Below, piece after piece: positions 24,584-34,211 of a DNA stretch of 64,000 nucleotides (within the stretch, counting starts at the first letter, position 1; each line of letters begins with the position of its first letter). The DNA comes from Fodinicurvata fenggangensis DSM 21160. GTDB lineage: Bacteria; Pseudomonadota; Alphaproteobacteria; Kiloniellales; DSM-21159. The stretch is taken from the NCBI RefSeq assembly GCF_000686045.1, contig NZ_JMLV01000016.1:1-64000 (forward strand). The letters run 5' to 3'. Both the position numbers and the translations under genes were made by a program. Below the pieces are notes generated by a model that was not told the DNA's origin, searched no databases, and saw nothing but the letters and a program-made list of their open reading frames with translations.

Positions 24584-26908
24584 ATGCTCTCACCCAATCT
24601 CGAAAAAACGCTGCACCGGGCCTTGGCCCTGGCCAGTGAACGCCGGCATGAATACGCGACGCTGGAGCATCTTCTTCTTGCATTGAGCGAAGACAGCGAT
24701 GCGCTGTCCGTCATGCGGGCCTGCGGCGTGGATGTGAACCAGTTGCGCAGCGACGTCAGTGAGTACATCGACAACGAACTGACCAACCTGATCAACCTGC
24801 AGACGGAAGAGAGCAAGCCCACGGCCGGGTTCCAGCGTGTCCTTCAGCGCGCTGCCATTCACGTGCAGTCCTCGGGCCGGGCGGAAGTCACTGGTGCCAA
24901 TGTGCTCGTGGCCATGTTCTCCGAGCGCGAAAGCCACGCGGTCTATTTCCTTCAGGAACAGGACATGAGCCGGCTTGATGCGGTGAACTACATCAGCCAC
25001 GGCATCGCCAAGGTCTCCGGCAAGGAGGAATCCAAGACCGTGCACGGTGCAGAGAATGAGGCACAGTCCGAGAAGGTAGTCCAGAAGGGGCGCGAGGCGC
25101 TGGATGCCTATTGTGTCGACCTGAACCAGAAGGCCGAGGACGGACGGATCGACCCCCTGATCGGACGGGACGCCGAAATCGAGCGCACCATCCAGGTGCT
25201 CTGCCGTCGCACCAAGAACAATCCGCTCTATGTCGGGGATCCCGGTGTCGGCAAGACGGCCATAGCCGAGGGCTTGGCGAAACGCATCGTTGATAATCAG
25301 GTCCCGGAAGCGCTGAAAACCGCCACGATCTTTGCGCTCGACATGGGGTCTCTGCTGGCCGGGACGCGTTATCGCGGTGATTTCGAGGAGCGGCTGAAGG
25401 CCGTGATGAACGAACTGGAACAGCAGGATCATGCCGTTCTGTTCATTGACGAAATCCATACCGTGATCGGCGCCGGGGCGACCTCGGGTGGGGCGATGGA
25501 TGCCTCGAACCTGCTGAAGCCGGCATTGCAGAACGGTACACTGCGCTGCATCGGTTCCACGACCTACAAGGAGTATCGCAGTTACTTCGAGAAGGACCGT
25601 GCCCTGGTACGGCGCTTCCAGAAGATCGACGTCCATGAGCCGACGGTCGATGATGCGGTCAAGATCCTGCAGGGCCTCAAGCCCTATTACGAGAAGCACC
25701 ACAGTGTGCGCTATACGCAGGATTCCCTGCGCACGGCCGTGGAGTTGGCGCATCGCTATATCCATGACCGCAAGCTGCCGGACAAGGCCATCGACGTGAT
25801 CGACGAGGCCGGCGCGGCCCAGAGCCTCCTGCCGGACTCCCGCAAGCGCAAGACGGTGGCCGTCAAGGATATCGAGGCCGTGGTCTCCAAGATCGCGCGG
25901 ATCCCACCGAAGGCCGTCACCAAGGACGACCGGGAATCCCTGCGGACGCTGGAGCGCGACCTGAAGACCATGGTGTTCGGCCAGGACAAGGCCATCGACG
26001 CCCTCTCGGCGGCCATCAAGCTGTCCCGGGCCGGCCTGCGCGAACCGGAAAAGCCCATCGGCAGTTACCTTTTTGCCGGTCCCACGGGGGTTGGCAAGAC
26101 CGAGGTGGCACGCCAGTTGTCCCGTACCCTGGGCATTGAGCTGACCCGCTTCGACATGTCCGAGTACATGGAGCGGCACACCATCAGCCGCCTGATCGGT
26201 GCGCCGCCGGGCTATGTCGGTTTCGACCAGGGCGGTCTGTTGACCGATGCCGTGGACCAGAATCCGCACTGTGTCCTGCTGCTTGACGAGATCGAGAAGG
26301 CGCATCCCGACCTCTTCAACATCCTGTTGCAGGTCATGGACTACGGGAAGCTGACGGACCACAACGGCAAGACCATCGATTTCCGCAACGTCATCCTGAT
26401 CATGACCACGAATGCCGGTGCCGCCGAAATGGCGAGGCCCGCCATCGGCTTCATTTCCAGCAGCAGGACCGACGAGGATGTCGAGGCCATCAACCGCCTG
26501 TTCACGCCAGAGTTCCGTAATCGCCTGGATGCGGTCATCTCGTTCGCCGGTCTGTCGTCGGAAATCGTTGCCCAGGTGGTCGACAAGTTCGTCATCCAGC
26601 TGGAAGCCCAGCTGGCCGACCGCGGTGTGACCATCGAGCTGAGCGAGGAGGCCCGCCAGTGGCTGGCCAGGAAGGGCTACGAGCCATCCTTCGGCGCCCG
26701 TCCCCTGGGTCGGATCATCCAGGAGAACATCAAGACGCCGCTGGCTGAAGAGTTGCTCTTCGGCAAGCTTGCAAAAGGCGGATATGTCCGCGTCGAGGTC
26801 AAGGATGACCAATTGACCTTCGCATTCGAAGAACCGCAGAAAGGCGGCGGCAAGAAGTCTTCAGGCTCGAACGGAGGCAAGGGCAAGACCCCGGTCCTGG
26901 TCGAGTAA
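24584..26908 (+). CDS. clpA: ATP-dependent Clp protease ATP-binding subunit ClpA
   Basis: A 774-residue AAA+ unfoldase. The N-domain (about 1-145) is the ClpS dock. The first ATPase ring has Walker [14 protein letters not shown] and Walker [10 protein letters not shown]; the second has [14 protein letters not shown] and [12 protein letters not shown]. It unfolds proteins into ClpP. It follows clpS with ribosome-site GGAG in clpS's last codons, so the adaptor and unfoldase are made together. clpP is not in the window. A hairpin follows at 26949. Confidence 0.96.
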   Translation: MLSPNLEKTLHRALALASERRHEYATLEHLLLALSEDSDALSVMRACGVDVNQLRSDVSEYIDNELTNLINLQTEESKPTAGFQRVLQRAAIHVQSSGRAEVTGANVLVAMFSERESHAVYFLQEQDMSRLDAVNYISHGIAKVSGKEESKTVHGAENEAQSEKVVQKGREALDAYCVDLNQKAEDGRIDPLIGRDAEIERTIQVLCRRTKNNPLYVGDPGVGKTAIAEGLAKRIVDNQVPEALKTATIFALDMGSLLAGTRYRGDFEERLKAVMNELEQQDHAVLFIDEIHTVIGAGATSGGAMDASNLLKPALQNGTLRCIGSTTYKEYRSYFEKDRALVRRFQKIDVHEPTVDDAVKILQGLKPYYEKHHSVRYTQDSLRTAVELAHRYIHDRKLPDKAIDVIDEAGAAQSLLPDSRKRKTVAVKDIEAVVSKIARIPPKAVTKDDRESLRTLERDLKTMVFGQDKAIDALSAAIKLSRAGLREPEKPIGSYLFAGPTGVGKTEVARQLSRTLGIELTRFDMSEYMERHTISRLIGAPPGYVGFDQGGLLTDAVDQNPHCVLLLDEIEKAHPDLFNILLQVMDYGKLTDHNGKTIDFRNVILIMTTNAGAAEMARPAIGFISSSRTDEDVEAINRLFTPEFRNRLDAVISFAGLSSEIVAQVVDKFVIQLEAQLADRGVTIELSEEARQWLARKGYEPSFGARPLGRIIQENIKTPLAEELLFGKLAKGGYVRVEVKDDQLTFAFEEPQKGGGKKSSGSNGGKGKTPVLVE

Positions 26909-26948
26909 CCTGAAGCGGTTGTTTCTCGTAAAGTAAGCCTGATGCGCT

Positions 26949-26980
26949 GCGGGCCCGGAGTCCTTGGACTCCGGGCCCGC
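26949..26980. terminator. Perfect 15-base stem between convergent clpA and M17 peptidase
   Basis: GCGGGCCCGGAGTCC and its exact complement are separated by only TT. There is no long T-run (TCTGT follows), so it might act in both directions or as an mRNA end stabiliser. Confidence 0.65.
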
Positions 26981-26984
26981 TCTG

Positions 26985-28406
26985 TCATGCGCTATCGTTG
27001 CTGATCGACTTGCCTGCCAATGCCCGCTCCTCGATCAGGCTGTAGACTGCACGCAGGGCCATGGCTTCGCCGCCGGCCGGCCGACCGGGACGGTCGCTCT
27101 GGTTCCAGCCATAGACATCGAAGTGCACCCAGGGTGTTTCCGGGGGAATGAAGTGCTCCAGGAACAAGGCGGCCGTGATGGCGCCGGCAAAGGGGCCTTC
27201 CGAAACGTTGTTCAGATCGGCAACCTTGCTTTTCAGTTTCTCACGATAGGGCTGGTGCAGCGGCAGGCGCCAGATGCTGTCCCGCTGCCTTTCGCCATGC
27301 TGCGACAGAGAGGAAGCCAGTGCTTCGTCATTGCAGAACATGGCCGGCAGATCGGGGCCCAGGGCCACTCGTGCCGCACCGGTCAGAGTCGCGAAGTCGA
27401 GCAGCAGGTCGACCTTCTCGCTACCGGCTTCGCAGAGTGCGTCGGCCAACACCAGACGACCTTCGGCGTCTGTGTTCCCGATCTCCACGCTCAGGCCCTT
27501 ACGCGTTTGTATGACATCCATGGGACGGAAGGCATTTCCGGAAACCGCGTTCTCCACTGCGGGAATGAGTACACGCAGGCGAACTGGCAGGTCTGCTTCC
27601 ATGATCGTGGATGCAAGCCCCAGGACATGGGCGGCACCGCCCATGTCCTTCTTCATGATCTTCATTCCCTCGGCCGGTTTCAGGTCCAGGCCGCCTGTAT
27701 CGAAGCAGACGCCCTTGCCCACCAGAACGATGAGGGGCGCCGCCTGATCGCCGCCGGACCACCGCAGGTCAATCAGGCGAGGGGTGCGTGTGGAGGCACG
27801 GCCCACCGCATGAATGGCGGGATAGTTCTCCTCGAGCAGTGTCTCCCCCTCGGTGACATGCAAGGCGGCGCCATGCTCGCCAGCAAGTTGGCGCGCAGCT
27901 TCCTCCAACTCCTCCGGCCCCATGTCGTTCGCCGGCGTATTGATCAAGTCGCGCGTCAATCCGATGCCCCGGACCAGGCGTTTGACGGTCTCGGTATCGC
28001 AATTCTGCGGCCACACCAGTGAAGCGGACAGGCGGTCCAGCTTGCGATAGTGGTTGTAACTGTAACTGCCGAGTGCCCATCCAAGTGCGGCCGCATTTGC
28101 GCTTTCCCTGTCGAGGGCGGGCTGAATTTCATAGGTCCCGGGGGGTAGGGAGGCCGGCAAGGCACCGTAGGACCATATGTCGTCCAGGGCCTCGACGCCG
28201 GCCAGCATTTCGCTCAAATGACCATCCCTGCCCGGCAGGGGACAGAAGCTGCCGCTTTTCGCGCTGAACCCGTTTGCTGTCACCCAGGCGCGCACCTCGT
28301 CCGGCTGATCGGCCAGCCAGCTTTCCAGGCTTTTCGCGTCCAGGATACGCAGGGCGATGGCGTGACCGGAGGAATCTGCGAGAGACGCAAGCATATGATT
28401 TGTCAT
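26985..28406 (-). CDS. M17-family leucyl aminopeptidase
   Basis: A 473-residue cytosolic metallo-aminopeptidase. The metal/substrate blocks VGKGVCFDTGGLDLKPAEGM, MKKDMGGAAH and the family signature NTDAEGRLVLADAL are present, as in PepA/PepB. It removes N-terminal residues from peptides. The start at 28406 gives the usual N-terminus; the open frame extends antisense into the next gene to 28541, but that part lacks homology. It diverges from a glutathione transferase. Confidence 0.9.
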   Translation of the reverse strand: MTNHMLASLADSSGHAIALRILDAKSLESWLADQPDEVRAWVTANGFSAKSGSFCPLPGRDGHLSEMLAGVEALDDIWSYGALPASLPPGTYEIQPALDRESANAAALGWALGSYSYNHYRKLDRLSASLVWPQNCDTETVKRLVRGIGLTRDLINTPANDMGPEELEEAARQLAGEHGAALHVTEGETLLEENYPAIHAVGRASTRTPRLIDLRWSGGDQAAPLIVLVGKGVCFDTGGLDLKPAEGMKIMKKDMGGAAHVLGLASTIMEADLPVRLRVLIPAVENAVSGNAFRPMDVIQTRKGLSVEIGNTDAEGRLVLADALCEAGSEKVDLLLDFATLTGAARVALGPDLPAMFCNDEALASSLSQHGERQRDSIWRLPLHQPYREKLKSKVADLNNVSEGPFAGAITAALFLEHFIPPETPWVHFDVYGWNQSDRPGRPAGGEAMALRAVYSLIEERALAGKSISNDSA

Positions 28407-28512
28407 CGTGATCGCTTCACCAGAAGGGAGTTGAAGAAAGATTTGCGAAGGCAGGCTCGCACGGGCAAGCTGAACAACCAAGCAGTCTGCGCCAAGTCTT
28501 CGCGAGCGTTTC

Positions 28513-29154
28513 ATGGATACTACACTGGTTATCGGAAACAAGAACTACTCGTCCTGGTCTCTGCGGGCCTGGCTGCCCCTGAGACAGGCCGGGCTTTCCT
28601 TTCGTGAAGAGGTGATCCCTCTGCGCCGCAAGGATACAGCGGAGCGCATTCTGACCTGGTCTCCCAGCGGCAAGGTGCCGGCATTGCTTCATGAGGGAAA
28701 CACTATCTGGGACAGCCTGGCCATTGGCGAATATCTGGCAGATCTCTGCCCCCAGGTCGGCCTGTTGCCTGCCGAACGTCCTGCGCGAGCGCGTGCACGC
28801 AGCATAATTGCCGAAATGCATGCCGGCTTCGTCGCCCTGAGGAAGGAATGCCCGATGGACATGCGGGCGCACCGTCCGGCCGAGCTGTCTGCGGACACAC
28901 AGCGGGATGTGGAACGTATCAGTGCAATCTGGGAAGACTGCCTGGAGGCCGTTGGCGGCACAGGTTTCCTGTTCGGTGCACCTGGGCTTGCCGATGCCTT
29001 CTATGCCCCCGTGGCCAGCCGTTTTGCCACTTACGGGATCTTGCCGGGACCACTAGGGCAGGCTTACATGCAGCAGGTCCAGGAATGGCCCCTGTACCAG
29101 GAATGGCTGAACGCTGCCCGGCAGGAAGCTTGGGATTTCAACCTGACGGCCTGA
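28513..29154 (+). CDS. Glutathione S-transferase family protein
   Basis: A 213-residue protein with an N-terminal thioredoxin-like domain (1-80: NKNYSSWSLRAWLPLRQAGL, then GKVPALLHEG and WDSLAIGEYLAD) and an all-helical C-domain (about 90-205). The N-S-S-W-S pattern near the start holds the catalytic Ser/Tyr candidates. The xenobiotic or metabolic substrate is unknown. No clear ribosome site precedes the ATG. The gene is divergent from the M17 peptidase and convergent with the small gene at 29157. Confidence 0.85.
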   Translation: MDTTLVIGNKNYSSWSLRAWLPLRQAGLSFREEVIPLRRKDTAERILTWSPSGKVPALLHEGNTIWDSLAIGEYLADLCPQVGLLPAERPARARARSIIAEMHAGFVALRKECPMDMRAHRPAELSADTQRDVERISAIWEDCLEAVGGTGFLFGAPGLADAFYAPVASRFATYGILPGPLGQAYMQQVQEWPLYQEWLNAARQEAWDFNLTA

Positions 29155-29156
29155 GT

Positions 29157-29387
29157 TCACGCCGCATGGGCCGGTGATCGCTGACCATTATTCTTCTGGC
29201 TGTCTGCACCCTGCCGTTGGATGGCCCTCTCGACTTCTTCGGGACTGCCGAAAAGTTGCCCATCAAGGTTGTCATAGCGCGGGTCGAGCGCAGTGAAGCG
29301 AAAGTGCTCACCTTCGCGGATTGCAAGTCCGACACCGCGTTCGTCGGTCTCTATAAGAAGTGCGCCTGAGTTTCCGAATACCTGCAT
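29157..29387 (-). CDS. Small conserved-looking protein of unknown function
   Basis: A 76-residue soluble protein. It looks folded in its first two thirds, with LIETDERGVGLAIREGEHFRF and ALDPRYDNLDGQLF, then a charged, disordered tail. GAGGACAG lies seven bases before the ATG, and its codon use is like its neighbours. I do not recognise a named domain. It may be a typical alphaproteobacterial orphan family. Confidence 0.6.
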   Translation of the reverse strand: MQVFGNSGALLIETDERGVGLAIREGEHFRFTALDPRYDNLDGQLFGSPEEVERAIQRQGADSQKNNGQRSPAHAA

Positions 29388-29543
29388 CAGTCTGTCCTCG
29401 CTGGGTGACAGCGCCGGTCCTGGGTAGCAGGTGACGCTGGTGGATTACCGCCCAGACTACAGCAGGCTTGGTGATGTTATGATGTCATCCGCGTGATAAT
29501 GCGTTGAAGGTATCGAGAGGACTCTTCAGCTCTCTTGGCCAGC

Positions 29544-30311
29544 TTAGCGAAACTTCAAAGTGCGCAGGAAGAAGTTGGAGGTGCGCCGCAGGCTGTCATC
29601 GAATGTAGAGCCGCGCAGGGTGTGAGCCTGCCCATCATAGATCTGCAGCTCGTAGTTGGCCCCCACTGTCTTGAGCACCTTGGCCGCTTCATGAGCGCGG
29701 CCAACCGGGACTACGGAATCCCGTGCACCGTGGAGAATCAGGGTCGGTGGCATGGATTCTATGCGGGAGCGGTCGATATCCCAGGAGAGTCCCCCGCCGA
29801 CGGCAACCACGGCCTTGATGCGTTCGTCCTGCGTAGCGCGGCCAAGTGCCTGAAAGGCGCCGAGGGAGAAGCCGTAGACACCAATGCGCTCCGCATCGAC
29901 CTTGGGAAGCTTCGCTATGTATTCGAGGGCTTCGCCTACCACTCGGTCACGTTGCTGGAAATAAGCCGGGCTGGACTTGTTCGCGACACTCAGGCCATCG
30001 AAGTAGTGAACGATGAAAGCGGCAATGCCTTCGTTTACCAGCTGTTCAACTATGGGGTAGAACAGGGTCCCGCTTCCCAGGCCGCTGGCGCCGTGCAGAA
30101 CTGCGACGGCCGGGACCGGTGCGTCGGACCTGGCCCCTTCGGGCAGGGCCATGTCGATCCGCACGTTGCGGCCCTCGACCTTGAAGCTTCCCATGCCGTT
30201 GACGACCTGGGCCCCATTGATGGCGTGGCTTTCTGGAATGGGAAACAGCAGGAAAAAGCTGAGAACGAGGCCGGTCAGGGCCGGAAAAATGGCTTCTCTA
30301 CGTTTCCGCAT
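29544..30311 (-). CDS. Dienelactone-hydrolase-like alpha/beta hydrolase, exported
   Basis: A 255-residue hydrolase. A signal peptide (RKRREAIFPALTGLVLSFFL to ESHA) suggests export. The nucleophile elbow GFSLGA uses Ser where classic dienelactone hydrolases use Cys, and the acid/base residues lie in HGARDSVVP and GQAHTLRG. The start at 30311 is chosen for the signal peptide; the frame opens further upstream at 30404. Such proteins are predicted esterases with unknown substrates. It lies downstream of epmA on the same strand. Confidence 0.78.
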   Translation of the reverse strand: MRKRREAIFPALTGLVLSFFLLFPIPESHAINGAQVVNGMGSFKVEGRNVRIDMALPEGARSDAPVPAVAVLHGASGLGSGTLFYPIVEQLVNEGIAAFIVHYFDGLSVANKSSPAYFQQRDRVVGEALEYIAKLPKVDAERIGVYGFSLGAFQALGRATQDERIKAVVAVGGGLSWDIDRSRIESMPPTLILHGARDSVVPVGRAHEAAKVLKTVGANYELQIYDGQAHTLRGSTFDDSLRRTSNFFLRTLKFR

Positions 30312-30416
30312 GCTCTGCCAATGCCTCCCGGATGATTGGACCAGTGGTTCTATAACACCAAAACCCGCCCCCGTCTCAACAAAAAGCCGCTTCATTTTCG
30401 ACATTTTGGGTTTTGG

Positions 30417-31496
30417 TCACTTCGAGTCGTCGTCATCAAGTGACTGTGCTGGCCGGACGGGGGCCCAGAGAACATCCTCGACGTCCTCGGCTCCGGTGAA
30501 GAGCATGACAAGACGATCAATACCAAGCGCGATCCCGGCTGCTTCCGGCATTCCATGCTCGAGGGCGGCCAGGAAGTCTTCATCGATGGGATAGCGGTGG
30601 CCATAGATGCGGTGCTTTTCATCGCAGTCCGCCTGGAAGCGTCGACCCTGCTCCCTGCTATCGGTCAGTTCGCCGAAGGCGTTGGCGAGTTCGACGCCTG
30701 CGACATAGAGCTCGAAGCGTTCGGCCAGCCTGGGGTCTGACGGTTTTGGCCGGGACAACGCGGCCTGGCTGACCGGGTAGTCATAGAGGATGGTGGGGGT
30801 GCCGTAACCCAGATGCGGCTCGATCTTCTCCAGCAGGATTCGGGTAAAAACGGCTTGCCAATCGTCATCCTCGGCCGTCCGGATACCCTGTCGCCTGGCT
30901 GCTGCGGCCAATAGGTCCACATCGGGAGACCAGGGATCTGCCGTCGTTGCCAACAGGTCGATATTGGCGAAACGCTGAAAGGCTTCGGGCACGGAAAGGT
31001 AAGTCCAGGACTGGAACAGCTCGACCTGTCGCCCCTTCCATGTGATTGAGGTCTGCTCCAGCTGGCGTGCGATGGCACGCAGCAGGTTCTGGCAGTCCTG
31101 CATCAGGGCTTCGTAGCCTTCCCGCGCCCTGTACCATTCAAGCAGTGTGAACTCCGGGTGGTGCAGGGACGAGGCTTCGGCATTGCGAAACACGCGTGCA
31201 AGGGTAAAGAGCCGCCTTTCCCCGGCGACCAGCAGCTTCTTGCAGGCAAACTCGGGAGAGGTATGAAGGTAAAGCTGTGCCTGTCTGCCGTCCGGTGTGT
31301 TCAGTCGGGTTTCAAAGGCCTGCAGGTGGGGCTCGAGGCCGGGAGAGACCTGCAGGGCCGGGGTTTCGACCTCCATGAAATCCTGATCGAGGAAGTACCG
31401 GCGTATCCTGTTCAGGATATGCATTCTCTTGATCAGGTTCGGGCGTCGCCGGGCATAGCTCTCGGGATTCCACCAGTTTTCCGAATCTGTGGTCAT
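30417..31496 (-). CDS. epmA: Elongation factor P lysine ligase (EpmA/GenX/PoxA)
   Basis: A 359-residue lysyl-tRNA synthetase-like enzyme lacking the tRNA anticodon domain. Class-II motifs include MEVETPALQVSPG, the motif-2 loop RVFRNAEASSLHHPEFTLLEWY and the motif-3 GIALGIDRLVMLF. EpmA attaches beta-lysine to EF-P. It is divergent from efp, 91 bases apart, which fixes the assignment. EpmB, which makes beta-lysine, is not seen in the window. Confidence 0.93.
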   Translation of the reverse strand: MTTDSENWWNPESYARRRPNLIKRMHILNRIRRYFLDQDFMEVETPALQVSPGLEPHLQAFETRLNTPDGRQAQLYLHTSPEFACKKLLVAGERRLFTLARVFRNAEASSLHHPEFTLLEWYRAREGYEALMQDCQNLLRAIARQLEQTSITWKGRQVELFQSWTYLSVPEAFQRFANIDLLATTADPWSPDVDLLAAAARRQGIRTAEDDDWQAVFTRILLEKIEPHLGYGTPTILYDYPVSQAALSRPKPSDPRLAERFELYVAGVELANAFGELTDSREQGRRFQADCDEKHRIYGHRYPIDEDFLAALEHGMPEAAGIALGIDRLVMLFTGAEDVEDVLWAPVRPAQSLDDDDSK

Positions 31497-31587
31497 GCTA
31501 CTGGCGCCGTTCCGGTGCGGCTTGGCGTTGAGGGAAGGCGGGGAAGCTGTTAGCTTCCGGCATCTTATTCATTAGGGATATTCGATC

Positions 31588-32154
31588 GTGAAAGTGAATG
31601 CCAGTGCACTGCGTCAGGGCAATGTTGTCGAGTACAATGACAAGCTCTACGTCGTTCTCAAGGCCGACAACATCCAGCCGGGCAAGGGAACACCCGTAAC
31701 CCAGCTGGAAATGCGCCGCATCAGCGATGGCGTCAAGGTTTCGGAGCGCTTCCGCACCACGGAGCAGGTGGAAAAGGCCTTCATCGAGGAAGGGGACTAT
31801 CAGTATCTTTATGAAGATGCCGATGGGTCGGCCTTCATGGAGGTCAACACCTTCGACCAGATCATCATCCCCAAGCAGGTGATTGGCGATGGCGAGGTCT
31901 ATCTGCAGGAAGGGCTCGTGGTGAAGGTCTATCTGCACGAGGGAGTTCCGGTCAGCATTGAGCTGCCCCAGCGGGTGACGCTCGAAGTCACGGAGACGGA
32001 GCCTGTCGTCAAGGGTCAGACAGCGGCCTCTTCCAACAAGCCTGCCAGTCTCAGCAATGGCCTGCGTGTCATGGTCCCCTCGCACATCACCGCCGGCACG
32101 CGGGTGATCGTGAACACGGCGGACAACACGTATCAGGAGCGTGCCAAGGACTGA
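31588..32154 (+). CDS. efp: Translation elongation factor P
   Basis: A 188-residue, three-domain factor that relieves ribosome stalling at polyproline. The modified lysine is in IQPGKGTP (K33 with a GTG start at 31588), fitting EpmA-type modification by the divergent neighbour. The C-terminal S1-like domains end with the [17 protein letters not shown] block of the family. AGGGA lies before the GTG. A strong terminator follows at 32196. Confidence 0.95.
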   Translation: MKVNASALRQGNVVEYNDKLYVVLKADNIQPGKGTPVTQLEMRRISDGVKVSERFRTTEQVEKAFIEEGDYQYLYEDADGSAFMEVNTFDQIIIPKQVIGDGEVYLQEGLVVKVYLHEGVPVSIELPQRVTLEVTETEPVVKGQTAASSNKPASLSNGLRVMVPSHITAGTRVIVNTADNTYQERAKD

Positions 32155-32195
32155 GCGGACACGCTGTTTCCAGGAACGGAAAACGCTGTTCAGAC

Positions 32196-32232
32196 AAAAG
32201 CCCCCCTGTTGCCAAGCAACAGGGGGGCTTTT
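32196..32232. terminator. Bidirectional rho-independent terminator after efp
   Basis: Arms AAAAGCCCCCCTGTTGC and GCAACAGGGGGGCTTTT flank a three-base loop. The T-run on the plus strand and A-run upstream would work for both strands. Confidence 0.92.
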
Positions 32233-32253
32233 GTTCTTTGAGACCAAAATTCG

Positions 32254-32300
32254 GAAAAAAGCCCCTGCCTCCTCAGGGGGCAGGGATGGGAGGCAGGGGC
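32254..32300 (-). terminator. Terminator for the acidic PRC-barrel gene
   Basis: Read on the minus strand after the stop at 32311, GCCCCTGCCTCC pairs with GGAGGCAGGGGC around a 16-base loop, followed by a run of seven T residues (A on the plus strand at 32254-32260). Confidence 0.85.
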
Positions 32301-32310
32301 AGGGAAGCAC

Positions 32311-33147
32311 TTATTCCATATCTTCAGGGGCTTCGTATTCCGGCATATCCTCAATGTCCTCTTCCGTGAGAGAGGTCACCAATTCACCTTCCTCGCCCGG
32401 AGAGAGCTCTGAGAGCTCAATGGCGAGTTCCTTGGCGCCGATGCCAAGAATACCGCCTGATTTGGCAAGGACGGCCTGAACCTCGCCAGCTTCATTGGCG
32501 AGAAGATCGTCAACACGGGCAACCTCGTCGCCCTCCTGGTTGACGATGGCGGCGCCGGCAACGTCTTCGGCATTCATGCCGTTGCTGAGTGTGACACCCT
32601 CATATTCGCCTTCGAGGGGGCGCAGCTGGGATATGTCGACGCTGTCATCCTCGGAGGTTTCCACGGATGTGCTTTCGGCCTCGTCCTCATCCAGGGCTTC
32701 GTCCATGGCTTCATCCGCGCCTTCGACTGCGTCTTCGGTCTCCTCGGCAGCCTCCTCGGCGGTTTCCTCGACGCTTTCGGCGGCATCTTCAGCCGTATCT
32801 TCTACGCTCTCGGCTGTATCCTCGGCAGCCTCCTCGGTCTCCTCGGCGGCTCCAATGTCATCTTCCTCCTCGACCTTGGCGCCTTCCTCGGCGGAATGCG
32901 CCGCATCGTCATCGAAGGCTTCGCCCAGTTCGGCGCCTTCCTCGTCGCCGGCGTAATCCTCCTTCTCGCTTTCCCCTTCACCGCTCTCGGCATTCACGTC
33001 CGAGCCAGATTCCGGAGAGGATTGGGTGGTTTCCGCAGGCTGTCCACTATCCTGTTCGGAGGTGATGGAGGACTGGGCCACTGCCAGGCTTGTTGAAGCC
33101 AGCAGCAAGGCGGCAGCGGGAATCAGGGTGGTGATACGGGGTTTCAT
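32311..33147 (-). CDS. Secreted, highly acidic protein with PRC-barrel domain
   Basis: A 278-residue exported protein. A signal peptide ends near LAVAQ. Residues about 30-165 are extremely rich in Glu, Asp and Ala with a loose repeat of the type EETAEDAAESVE, likely an amphipathic helix or disordered acidic arm. The C-terminal part (about 175-255) begins LEGEYEGVTLSNGMNAEDVAG and has NQEGDEVARVDDLL, the fold of a PRC-barrel. PRC-barrels mediate RNA or envelope binding. The acid excess suits a saline habitat. It has its own terminator. Confidence 0.78.
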   Translation of the reverse strand: MKPRITTLIPAAALLLASTSLAVAQSSITSEQDSGQPAETTQSSPESGSDVNAESGEGESEKEDYAGDEEGAELGEAFDDDAAHSAEEGAKVEEEDDIGAAEETEEAAEDTAESVEDTAEDAAESVEETAEEAAEETEDAVEGADEAMDEALDEDEAESTSVETSEDDSVDISQLRPLEGEYEGVTLSNGMNAEDVAGAAIVNQEGDEVARVDDLLANEAGEVQAVLAKSGGILGIGAKELAIELSELSPGEEGELVTSLTEEDIEDMPEYEAPEDME

Positions 33148-33368
33148 GATTTCACCTCATTAAAAACCGTTGTTCGGTTCAACAGAGGTTGGGTGGCCCT
33201 ATGAAGCCTGCAATGTACCTACCAACAATGCCCCAGCGATGTCCCTTTCATTCCACAGAATATCCCTGTTTACAGGTGGATGAGGCGCGCATGTACAGAA
33301 TCTGTCACAAGCGCAGCTTATCGTTTTTCCTCATTTCAAGCAGAGGAGAAGGTGCATCTGTCCAGGTT

Positions 33369-34058
33369 TCAGGATTGAACGACCTGACAGGTCAACTCTC
33401 CAATGCGTTCTATGCTGCCGTACAAGCTGTTGCCGGGAAGGACCGGCCCCACGCCGGAGGGCGTGCCGGTATAAACCAGGTCGCCGGGCAAGAGGGTGAA
33501 ATAGCGGCTGAGGTGGGACAGCAGCTCCTCTACAGACCAGGTCATCTGTGAAAGGTCCCCGGACTGGCGTTCTTCGCCGTCTACCGCCAGGGCGATCTTG
33601 CCTTCGCTGGGGTGGCCGATTTCTGAGGCCGGGTAAAGGCGCGAGCAGGGCGCGGAACAATCAAAGGCCTTGCCCACTTCCCAGGGACGGCCCTTCTTCT
33701 TGGCTTCCCCCTGAAGATCCCGCCGGGTCATGTCGAGGCCAACCCCATAGCCGAAGATATGCTGGTGCGTCTTGTCCCGTGTGATGTTTCGCCCGCCGGT
33801 GCCCAAGGCCACCACGAGCTCGATTTCATGGTGAACATTCTGGCTTTCCGAGGGATAGGGGAAATCCTGACCTTCAGGCAGCAGACTGCTGGCCGGTTTC
33901 ATGAAGAAGAAGGGCAGTTCCCGGCTGTCCTCGCCCATTTCCCGCACATGCTCGGAATAATTCCGTCCGACGCAGAATATGCGGCGTACCGGGAAGGTTT
34001 CCTGTCGGCCGAAGATCGGCAGGAAGGGTTGTGTCCAGGGAGCTGGGATGTCTGTCAT
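33369..34058 (-). CDS. Fumarylacetoacetate hydrolase-family protein
   Basis: A 229-residue cytosolic protein. The family core is clear: the active-site strand FCVGRNYSEH, metal ligands in VHHEIELVVALG and later GYGVGLDMTRRDLQ, plus the C-terminal VYTGTPSGVGPV. The short length fits fumarylpyruvate hydrolase or acylpyruvase types rather than the full FAH of tyrosine breakdown. AGAAGG precedes the ATG. The substrate is unknown; no other aromatic pathway genes lie nearby. Confidence 0.87.
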   Translation of the reverse strand: MTDIPAPWTQPFLPIFGRQETFPVRRIFCVGRNYSEHVREMGEDSRELPFFFMKPASSLLPEGQDFPYPSESQNVHHEIELVVALGTGGRNITRDKTHQHIFGYGVGLDMTRRDLQGEAKKKGRPWEVGKAFDCSAPCSRLYPASEIGHPSEGKIALAVDGEERQSGDLSQMTWSVEELLSHLSRYFTLLPGDLVYTGTPSGVGPVLPGNSLYGSIERIGELTCQVVQS

Positions 34059-34211
34059 GGTCGCGCCTTCTGCTAGGGTGAGAGTCGGATTTGCTGCAGA
34101 GAAAGTGGATTCCTGTCAACTTTACCTGAAGCAGGCATGCTTCTATAGCTGTTGCGGTTCAGGTGGGCCAGAGAGTTGGGTCACGTCGCGCAGGAAAAGG
34201 GGGCACACTTT

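Noticed and set aside
24590-26812. Very long minus-strand frame of 740 codons opposite clpA
   Set aside because: It is antisense to the well-conserved clpA and arises from codon bias in a GC-rich gene.
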